A stretch of DNA of 64,000 nt from Incurvaria masculella. Lineage: Eukaryota; Arthropoda; Insecta; Lepidoptera; Incurvariidae. Position 1 is the stretch's first letter; every line of letters starts with the position of its first letter. Position numbers and translations under genes: made by a program. Below are positions 60,501 to 64,000 of this stretch, one piece after another. Location: assembly GCA_946894095.1 (NCBI GenBank), contig OX335644.1, forward strand, positions 10,955,595 to 11,019,594, given 5' to 3'. The notes below the pieces were generated by a model. The model saw only the letters and a program-made list of their open reading frames with translations, was not told the origin of the DNA and did not search any database.

Positions 60501-60793
60501 ATTTTTTAATGACAAGCAGCTAATTACAATTTTTATTCACAGAGCCATGGGAAGCGACATTATCTCGTTCAAGACGTGCCAAGTATTACTACAAGGTGGT
60601 GGACGGCAAAATATCCTCAGAAAGTCTGTACCACCTGGTGCCCGAGGCGTGCATGGATGCGGTGACGTCGCTGAAGCACCGCATGCTCTGGTACTGGGAG
60701 CCCGCCAGCGCCGTTTTCCACGGGCTGCCCCACGAGGGCCTCAAGAGGAGCGACTTCGAACAACACATACAGGACAAGTCCGTGCCGAGATGA
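42427..60793 (+). CDS. CMTR1: CMTR1, cap-specific mRNA (nucleoside-2'-O-)methyltransferase 1, 14 coding exons, 5' end missing
   Basis: This enzyme transfers a methyl group from S-adenosylmethionine to the 2'-OH of the first transcribed nucleotide, making cap1 on Pol II transcripts in the nucleus. The visible protein is about 889 residues (the human protein is 835). Order, counted from the first visible exon: Ser/Asp-rich segment then KRPR, a possible nuclear signal (1-33); acidic linker (34-115); G-patch at about 125-172 ([23 protein letters not shown]), which in the family recruits an RNA helicase; RrmJ-type domain about 240-560 with SAM motif [12 protein letters not shown] (310-321) and catalytic K276, D396, K436, E473; guanylyltransferase-like region about 580-800; WW-like C-terminus beginning EPWEA (807). 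All 13 internal junctions have GT-AG borders and matching phases. The start codon lies in an unseen upstream exon. No lethal change is visible, so the gene looks functional. Confidence 0.95.
42625..42690. repeat. LINE/SINE-like repeat edge in CMTR1 intron 1
   Basis: TAGCAGCCCGTCCCGGCTTT and GCACGGGCATAAT form a block common at the edge of moth interspersed repeats (memory). A matching opposite edge may be 44355-44515, with other insertions in between. Confidence 0.45.
42779..43274. mobile_element. TTAA-flanked MITE, copy in CMTR1 intron 1, left end lost
   Basis: It matches 51750-52245 almost base for base (GTTGCGCTCTGGGAACTTCT, CCGTGATGAGGAAGATGCAA, GGGCGTGATCTTCTTTCCCC) and ends GGGCCACCTTAA. 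The left terminal TTAAGG is missing. Confidence 0.8.
43681..43773 (+). pseudogene. LINE reverse-transcriptase C-terminal scrap
   Basis: The frame [20 protein letters not shown] then [10 protein letters not shown] and a stop is the C-terminal WNxLP motif of a non-LTR retrotransposon. An A-rich run and an AAT repeat follow, consistent with its 3' tail. Confidence 0.7.
44355..44515. repeat. Interspersed repeat 3' edge in CMTR1 intron 1
   Basis: ACATAGCCTATGTCCCTCGC and TCAAATCCGTTCAGTAGTTT, then CAAACAATCAAACCTTTTCT ending in ATATAATGGTATAGAT, look like the end of a widespread moth repeat (memory-based). Confidence 0.5.
44590..44820 (+). CDS. CMTR1: CMTR1 exon 2
   Basis: Acceptor TACTTCAG, donor GTAAGT. 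It encodes an acidic linker ([20 protein letters not shown], later [20 protein letters not shown]). GC content jumps within the exon. Phase 1 at both ends. Confidence 0.9.
45138..45208 (-). repeat. LINE 3'-end-like repeat next to CMTR1 exon 3
   Basis: TTTCATTTATTTAAACTTTT and GTAGTCAAACTACACCAAGT match 27055 and 53130. It stops about 27 bp before the exon 3 start, so it supplies part of that intron's 3' end. Confidence 0.7.
45236..45480 (+). CDS. CMTR1: CMTR1 exon 3 (G-patch)
   Basis: Acceptor TTTTTAAG. It encodes the G-patch ([40 protein letters not shown]). Frame continuity with exon 4 needs the donor at 45481, GTGGTTGG, which is a weak donor; the next GT (45488) would bring an early stop. 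Confidence 0.88.
46158..46301 (+). CDS. CMTR1: CMTR1 exon 4
   Basis: Acceptor TTTTCAG, donor GTATTT, phase 0 on both sides. It encodes [20 protein letters not shown] through [14 protein letters not shown], the lead-in to the methyltransferase fold. Confidence 0.92.
46609..46882 (+). CDS. CMTR1: CMTR1 exon 5 (catalytic K and SAM-binding loop)
   Basis: Acceptor TTCCATAG, donor GTATGT. It encodes NRAAVKMAN with catalytic K276 and the SAM loop [20 protein letters not shown]. Much more GC-rich than the surrounding introns. Confidence 0.95.
47030..47360 (+). mobile_element. Complete MINE-like (Helitron-like) element in CMTR1 intron 5
   Basis: It runs from AAGTGCGAGTCGGACTCGCA through GAGATACAGCCCTGTGACAG and an imperfect GGAC run (about 47275-47308) to GGGTTCCATTTTCACCCTTT and GGTACGGAACCCTAA. 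The end can form a GGGTTCC/GGAACCC hairpin and finishes CTAA, as Helitron 3' ends tend to do. Confidence 0.75.
47361..48400. other. CMTR1 intron 5 remainder, nothing recognised
   Basis: AT-rich; short chance frames on the minus strand (47723-48153) have no motif. Confidence 0.4.
48519..48715 (+). CDS. CMTR1: CMTR1 exon 6 (catalytic D)
   Basis: Acceptor TTTTTCAG, donor GTAAGC. It encodes [20 protein letters not shown] and ends HFLMADG with catalytic D396. Confidence 0.95.
48900..49146 (+). pseudogene. Two decayed partial copies of CMTR1 exon 7 in intron 6
   Basis: Around 48910-48960 the text codes [17 protein letters not shown], a partial copy of the exon 7 segment with catalytic lysine. 48990-49123 is a second, longer copy beginning after an acceptor-like [17 protein letters not shown], then a 1-base loss relative to exon 7, then [20 protein letters not shown] and [11 protein letters not shown] in the shifted frame. 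Spacing between equivalent points in copies and true exon is about 168-170 bp, so this looks like tandem duplication of part of exon 7 plus its acceptor region. Using the upstream acceptor would bring a frameshift. Confidence 0.85.
49147..49330 (+). CDS. CMTR1: CMTR1 exon 7 (second catalytic K)
   Basis: Acceptor TTATGCAG, donor GTGATA. It encodes [20 protein letters not shown], then [20 protein letters not shown] with K436. It is the intact member of a three-copy tandem set. Confidence 0.95.
49553..49720 (+). mobile_element. MINE-like element, eroded copy in CMTR1 intron 7
   Basis: CTGGCCAGGTGCGAGTCGGT, CAACTGTCTATCTATTACGG, a short GGAC run, GATAGCGGAG and AGAACCCTAA follow family order. 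Confidence 0.7.
50000..50225 (+). CDS. CMTR1: CMTR1 exon 8 (catalytic E)
   Basis: Acceptor ACATTGCAG, donor GTAAGT. It encodes [20 protein letters not shown] with E473, then the end of the methyltransferase fold. Strongly GC-rich. Confidence 0.95.
50255..50652 (-). mobile_element. tRNA-headed SINE in CMTR1 intron 8
   Basis: Tail CTGACATGGATGGCTAATAC, body GGTACCAACCCGGGCGGGCT, head about 50577-50650 (AGGATTTGAAACCAGAACTC is the eroded B-box side). It abuts the next SINE. Confidence 0.82.
50655..51015 (-). mobile_element. 5S-headed SINE in CMTR1 intron 8
   Basis: Tail AACATGGATGACTAATACCA, body CGGTACCAACCCGGGCGGGA-like block, then AAACCACGGCCAGACTCAGC and GGTCACCCATCCAG, the C-box side of the 5S-like head. 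The A-box side is eroded. Confidence 0.8.
51053..51325. mobile_element. MITE related to 60840-61126, partial
   Basis: Left arm ATGAAGGACGGGAGTGGTGA and GCAGCAGCGTAGCCATG; right edge CGCCCCTCCCATCCTTCCTT. The interior differs. Confidence 0.5.
51699..52245. mobile_element. TTAA-flanked MITE, complete copy in CMTR1 intron 8
   Basis: It begins TTAAGGCGGCCCAACCCG and ends CGGGTTGGGCCACCTTAA: inverted ends of about 18 bp with TTAA at both borders. It is 547 bp with no coding frame. Other copies: 6847-7150, 42779-43274, 61664-62110. Confidence 0.85.
52808..52922 (+). CDS. CMTR1: CMTR1 exon 9
   Basis: Acceptor TGTTCCAG, donor GTGGGT. It encodes [20 protein letters not shown] and [13 protein letters not shown], the linker to the guanylyltransferase-like region. 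Confidence 0.92.
53130..53370 (-). repeat. LINE 3'-end-like repeat in CMTR1 intron 9
   Basis: Close match to 27055-27300 (ATTTATTTAAACTTTTTGGT, CAGTAAAGAAGAACCCGCAA). Confidence 0.7.
53525..53935 (+). mobile_element. tRNA-headed SINE in CMTR1 intron 9, sense orientation
   Basis: Head 53530-53600: GTAGCCAAGTGGCGCGGGGA, then CTAGCATAAC and B box GGGTTAAAATCCTCG. Body and tail follow in order, ending AGCAATCCATGTCAGGTTGC. It is the only nearly full copy on the plus strand. Confidence 0.82.
54060..54309 (+). CDS. CMTR1: CMTR1 exon 10
   Basis: Acceptor GCGATGCAG, donor GTGAGC. It encodes [20 protein letters not shown] through [16 protein letters not shown]. Very GC-rich, which leaves other frames open on both strands. 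Confidence 0.93.
55169..56490 (-). pseudogene. DD82E transposase, one frameshift
   Basis: The minus-strand frame from ATG 56490 opens with a winged/HTH region ([20 protein letters not shown]), a basic KKRKR and a second HTH-like part. It then reaches the first catalytic D in [20 protein letters not shown]. At 55864-55867 it shifts frame and continues [20 protein letters not shown], the second D in [13 protein letters not shown] and the E in [18 protein letters not shown]. Between the second D and E I count 82 residues, against 34 to 41 in most Tc1/mariner groups. The C-terminus is acidic. Apart from the shift, about 440 residues look intact, so this is a recent copy or the shift is a sequencing error. 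Confidence 0.87.
56953..57299. repeat. 347-bp direct repeat, copy inside the transposon
   Basis: It starts TAAGCTAAATGAGAAGTTGT and ends CGTATCGCAT. The second copy lies 521 bp downstream and differs at about two positions (CTAAAC versus CTGAGC). Confidence 0.93.
57474..57820. repeat. 347-bp direct repeat, copy outside the transposon
   Basis: Its first two bases are the TA target duplication at the element's right end. See 56953-57299. Confidence 0.93.
58024..58124 (+). CDS. CMTR1: CMTR1 exon 11
   Basis: Acceptor CTAAATTAG, donor GTGTGT. It encodes [20 protein letters not shown] and [12 protein letters not shown], matching the guanylyltransferase-like region. Confidence 0.9.
58296..58625 (-). 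mobile_element. SINE, diverged copy in CMTR1 intron 11
   Basis: Tail ACTGGACATGGATGGCTAAT, body remnants (ATCCAATCCGATGGTACCGA) and CAGCTCGCATTCGTGAATAA near the tRNA-type head, which is eroded. Confidence 0.7.
58738..58853 (+). CDS. CMTR1: CMTR1 exon 12
   Basis: Acceptor GGGGGCAG, donor GTCTGT. It encodes [20 protein letters not shown] and [18 protein letters not shown]. Confidence 0.9.
59260..59398. repeat. Foldback element just before CMTR1 exon 13
   Basis: ACTGCCTTACTAATA at the left pairs with TATTAGTAAGGCAGT at the right, and ATTACTCCGGTA with TACCGGAGTAAT nearer the centre, leaving a loop of about 30 bp. The right arm ends 20 bp before the exon 13 acceptor AG. Confidence 0.82.
59419..59654 (+). 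CDS. CMTR1: CMTR1 exon 13
   Basis: Acceptor CATTTGCAG, donor GTGCAC. It encodes [40 protein letters not shown] and [14 protein letters not shown]. Confidence 0.93.
60225..60485 (+). mobile_element. MINE-like element in CMTR1 intron 13
   Basis: GGACTCGCACATAAAGGGTT, ACCTATTACGGTTCTTAACT, a reduced microsatellite, then AGCTTAGTAATAGGGTTCCG and GGTATGGAACCCTAA. Confidence 0.72.
60543..60793 (+). CDS. CMTR1: CMTR1 exon 14, last coding exon
   Basis: Acceptor TTATTCACAG. It encodes [20 protein letters not shown] through [13 protein letters not shown], stop TGA 60791-60793. The WW-like module keeps its first W (W809) and the aromatic YYY. Confidence 0.93.
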
Positions 60794-60839
60794 TACGAAA
60801 ATGGACTAGTCTAATTGGTTGTTATAAGTAATCAGCGAG

Positions 60840-61126
60840 CACGGAAGGACGGGCGTAGCGATCGAAACGCATTCATAGGGCTGCAGTGTAGCCACGAGTT
60901 AGTGGAAAATTTCTAACTGTTTGCTTACGAATTCAGGAATCGCAACATGGTATGGTCGTTGCACTAAATAGCGTTCTGTGAAGTTCTTACGTGTCGTTGG
61001 AACTCTAGATAATCAGTAGTAAGCGAATTCATAAGCGGACTGACTCGCCGGCGGTGCCGCCATTGTATGTGAAATGGCTACGCCGCCCCTATACGGACTG
61101 GTTTCGGTTGCTCCTCCCGTCCGATG
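60840..61126. mobile_element. MITE between the convergent gene ends
   Basis: Left arm CACGGAAGGACGGGCGTAGC, CGAAACGCATTCATAGGGCT and GCAGTGTAGCC; the right arm (61070-61126), read in complement, gives GGACGGGAGGAGCAACCGAA, then GTATAGGGGCGGCGTAGCC. Arms are about 55 bp. It starts 47 bp after the CMTR1 stop, so it is probably in the 3' UTR. Confidence 0.75.
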
Positions 61127-61135
61127 GCTGTAAGT

Positions 61136-61180
61136 AATAAATGAACTTATTTTGAGTGCTTTCCCATTTCTTTTAATAAA
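61136..61180 (+). terminator. Candidate CMTR1 poly(A) signals
   Basis: AATAAA occurs at 61136-61141 and 61175-61180, the second followed by a T-rich stretch. These are the first two good signals past the stop codon. Confidence 0.55.
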
Positions 61181-61203
61181 AACCTGTTTTTCCTTATATT
61201 TTT

Positions 61204-61209
61204 TTTATT
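61204..61209 (-). terminator. Candidate poly(A) signal of the SMYD4-like gene
   Basis: TTTATT on the plus strand is AATAAA on the minus strand, 12 bp past the stop. The two genes' 3' ends would overlap or nearly so. Confidence 0.45.
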
Positions 61210-61220
61210 TTATGCTAATT

Positions 61221-61608
61221 TTAGAAACTGCAATGGTACTCTTTCGTAATATCTGAATTGCCTGCTAAATATTGCCCGATTTGTAAGGCCTGGAATAAAA
61301 TCAGACACCTGGTTATGGTTTCATAAAATGTTCCATAATGGTGAGTGTTAGGAGAGGCTTGAAACTCGCTGATTTTTTTGCAGAGCGGTTCATACCATTT
61401 CACGGCACCTTCAGCTCTGCCTAATTCGTTCATAATTTCAATAAGGTTGATGGATTCAAAAACCCTCTTCTGGCGGTTGGACAGCTCCATAGGTTTATTG
61501 GTATCACATCCCCAATTATAGCGGCATGCCTTACACTTGCAGATGAATCCGTACTGCTCGTACAACCACCGTTTCCGTTGTATTGTGTTGCGCAACCTAA
61601 AGTTGTCT
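61221..61608 (-). CDS. SMYD4-like gene, last coding exon
   Basis: Acceptor TTTTTCAG, stop TAA at 61221-61223. It encodes DNFRLRNTIQRKRWLYEQYG, FICKCKAC and a helical C-terminus (RVFESINLIEIMNELGRAEG). It joins the upstream exon in phase (GG + A). Confidence 0.85.
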
Positions 61609-64000
61609 CTGAAAAATAAAAAGCCATATATAATATCAATGTAGTGACCATGTTGGATCACCCTTAAGAAGGCCCTTCCCGACAGGACTAAATTATTCGC
61701 ATGCACGGCAGAAAATCCTTTTATTGCGCTCTAGCACTGTCTCTGTTTTAAAGAAAATTAAAGACCGTGATGAGGATGCAACACGTCACAAAAAGCAAAC
61801 GCAAACAATTCCCATAGTGTTTAATTTGGTCAGATTTACAAAAAAAAAACATTATAAAATGACTTATAGCTAAAAGTAAATCATGAACGCTGTAGTAAAA
61901 AAAACTTACAAAAACTCAACTTATTGTGAATCTTCATGGAACAAGCAAACAAGTTTTATCGTTGAGTAATTAATCCACACCCAAACTAATCGTTTAAAAC
62001 GTGAGAAAAATTCAAACTTTCGGAACTTAAAACTTAGTAACCAAGCCCTATTTTAAAATGCCAATGGTCATCAGTTTTGAGCATTATTTTCGGACCTACG
62101 AAAATAAACTATGATATTATGGTTAGCGATGGCTTTTAGCCGTGGGTTGTGGGATATGATTAAATGTTTTCATATTTTCTAGTTGTTACTCTCAATACTT
62201 AGGATTTAGCATACTGACTTAGGGTGGAGTGCACCATCTCTGGTTAAAGTTAATTTTAAAATTAAAATAGATTCATCCTTATTTTCGCCCAAAAAAGAAA
62301 ACATCAATAATAACTGATACCATAACTAATACCAACCAGAGATGGTGCACTCCTGCCTTCAGTCAGTCAGACAGTTAGCGTGTTTTCGTCCACTGCTAGA
62401 CATACGCCTCTCCAATATTTCTCCAGCGGTACGGAACCACTGCTTTCCGCCGATGCACGTGATGTCGTCGTCCCACCTGGCGGGTGGTCTTCCCACACTC
62501 CGTCTTCAATTTATCTGCATTTTATTGTTAAATTCGTACCTGTTGGTGTGACTCATTGGTCACACTTCCCGTGTATGTCTTACGAGACTACTAGGGATTT
62601 GTCGTTTGTGTTTCAGATTCCAAGACAAACTGTAGGTGTCGTACCACTTACTAGGTGGGTTAATCGCGGCCGAGTTGGTACCATAGTGTTCAATAAATTC
62701 TGGTCGAAGCGGCAATAAAAAATGTTCATATTTACCATCCAGTTCAATGTAGCAGTACAATATGAGGTACTGTCTGGACCCCTAGTCCCCATGAGGTGTG
62801 TTAAGCTAATAACATTATGATAGTAGGTATGGTATTAGCCATCCATGTCCTGTCCAGTTACATATGTAAAACAAAATGTTTTTTTTTTATACTTTTTTAA
62901 TTAATGAGTTCTTGTTTCATGGTCGATTCTGCATTAATATCTAAATCGTAATTAAAAAATATAGTATATTTACCCATAAGCCATGACTAGTTCAGTTCCT
63001 TGAGGTATGTCCACTTGAGCTATGAGAACAATCTTGTTCTTGAGGCCAACGGCCACAGTATTAGGGCTGCAAGAATGCCCAACAGTTTTAGTAATTGGAT
63101 AAAATCCAAAATACTTCATCGTTTCGATAGTAACCTCACGTTCTCTGCCAATCGTGTCTTTCACGTTCGAGGAGCCATTTGTTACAATTACAGCTGTCTT
63201 GGTTGCATGTAACATTAATCGATTTGCTAAAAAAAGCATGACTTTTTCTCTTTCTTTTTGCTCTTTCGGCGAAAAGGATGGTATTTCAGACAAAGCATGA
63301 ACAATAATGGCAATGTATGAACAATGTTTATCATGAATCCATATCTTGTTAATTGATTCAACTTTGATTCCGTGCATAGGTTTTGATAACATGTAGAAGC
63401 ATATGGTCCAGATATGTACCCTTTCCTTGTGTCGATCCCTTCAACAGACTTAATCAGCTCATCCCAGCCGTTTACCTCACTCCTTGCTTTTAGCACTGCT
63501 TTAAGACTCAGTCTGCAATAGACTGGAATGGTTCTCAAAAATGTAATCATTCCACATTCAATTTGGTGCGACTCCTTCCAGGAGAGCTTCATGCACTTCT
63601 TGTTGCAGAACAGAGCGTAGCAGCAGGTCTCGCAAGGAATCAAGTTCTGGGAGAAGGCGAGGCAGTGGTGGCAACAGAGCAGCGCATCCGGCTCCTGCAT
63701 GAGACTTACGTATGCCGTTTCCTCTAAAATTACTTCGCCAGCCTTAATTAATTTCGACGCCATCATTGTATCGCCATTAACTTCGATAGACGCACTTGCA
63801 CAGGGAATCATTTTATGGCGTTCAGCTGTAAGTTGTAAAAATTGTGCACACATTTGGCTGCCTAACATATTTTCTTCGACATTTTCTTGCCACTGCAGCA
63901 GTTTGCATTCATTTTGTCTTTTTATTAACTTGTGAACCAGTTCCCTAGGATAACCAGAAGACAGGCAGATATCGATGTCATTGAGGCATGCTTTCAGTTT
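61221..64000 (-). CDS. SET and MYND domain protein, SMYD4-like, 3' part, one frame break
   Basis: This is a predicted lysine methyltransferase family member, cytosolic or nuclear. From the window edge inward it reads LNDIDICLSSGYPRELVHKL then a K-x-x-R and C, the SMYD4-type segment before the SET domain. Next comes the SET start (MASKLIKAGEVILEETAYVS). A full MYND zinc finger interrupts the SET domain (CHHC, CETC, CYALFC, NKKC, then H and C in SHQIEC), as in all SMYDs. The SET core is VGHSCSPNTVAVGL with PQGTELVMAYG, and the post-SET cysteines are CKCKAC. The usual NHSC has become GHSC. Near 63365-63400 the frame changes by one base with no intron visible. The upstream exons and promoter are off the window. 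Confidence 0.82.
61664..62110. mobile_element. TTAA-flanked MITE, diverged copy in the SMYD4-like intron
   Basis: TTAAGAAGGCCCTTCCCGAC at the left, TGCGCTCTAGCACTGTCTCT, CCGTGATGAGGATGCAACAC and CCAATGGTCATCAG follow family order. The right end is lost. Confidence 0.65.
62358..62512 (+). repeat. LINE 3'-end-like repeat, second copy of 41240-41425
   Basis: CGTCCACTGCTAGACATACG, CGGTACGGAACCACTGC, GATGTCGTCGTCCCACCTGG and GGGTGGTCTTCCCACACTCC. Confidence 0.65.
62630..62875 (+). repeat. SINE body and tail, sense orientation, in the SMYD4-like intron
   Basis: ACTTACTAGGTGGGTTAATC, GAGTTGGTACCATAGTGTTC, TGGTCGAAGCGGCAATAAAA and ATTAGCCATCCATGTCCTGT. The head is missing. Confidence 0.75.
62974..64000 (-). 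CDS. SMYD4-like gene, internal exon(s) with MYND and SET, open to the window edge
   Basis: The donor GTAAAT is at 62968-62973 on the minus strand. The 5' frame (to about 63390) carries LICETC-type MYND cysteines and ends ...RKGYISGPYASTCYQ. The 3' frame resumes ...ESINKIWIHDKHCSYIAIIV and runs to MAYG. The two frames overlap but differ by one base. Confidence 0.8.

Noticed and set aside
63227..63360. Tail of the 63868 frame (lysine-rich end) as the true C-terminus of the SMYD4-like protein
   Set aside because: The other frame carries the conserved helix and SET core, so the tail is read-through after the frame break.

Overview
The window looks like insect DNA, most likely from a moth or butterfly (inference). 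The grounds are small exons in long AT-rich introns, two animal genes, many degraded mobile elements, and tetranucleotide-bearing interspersed repeats of a kind known from Lepidoptera. I see no bacterial operon, phage, CRISPR array or virus.

Bases 1-42,400 hold no gene I can recognise. They contain a broken mariner-type transposon with very long inverted ends (520-3061), degraded LINE reverse-transcriptase pieces on the minus strand (8847-9170, 9988-10672, 23820-24430), SINE copies and fragments, small inverted-repeat elements, tandem repeats and GC-rich patches.

Bases 42,427-60,793 (+) carry nearly all of CMTR1, the nuclear mRNA cap1 2'-O-ribose methyltransferase. Fourteen coding exons, all phase-compatible, give about 889 residues: acidic/basic N-terminus, G-patch, RrmJ-type methyltransferase with K276-D396-K436-E473 (my numbering from the first visible exon), guanylyltransferase-like region and a WW-like C-terminus. 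The start codon lies upstream and was not found. The introns are heavily colonised. Intron 10 holds a transposon encoding a DDE transposase whose last two acidic residues are 82 apart (DD82E, Sailor-like), and intron 6 holds decayed partial copies of the following exon.

Bases 61,221-64,000 (-) are the 3' part of a SET/MYND-domain gene of SMYD4 type, running off the right edge. It points tail-to-tail at CMTR1; the 427 bp between the stop codons is mostly a small inverted-repeat element. The SMYD4-like frame is broken once near 63,390.

The most unusual things here are: two SINE families sharing one body but with different Pol III heads (tRNA-Glu-like and 5S-rRNA-like); the DD82E element with a 347-bp direct repeat starting exactly at its target-site duplication; the exon-7 pseudo-duplications; the mariner relative with about 490-bp terminal repeats; and a TTAA-flanked MITE family present four times.
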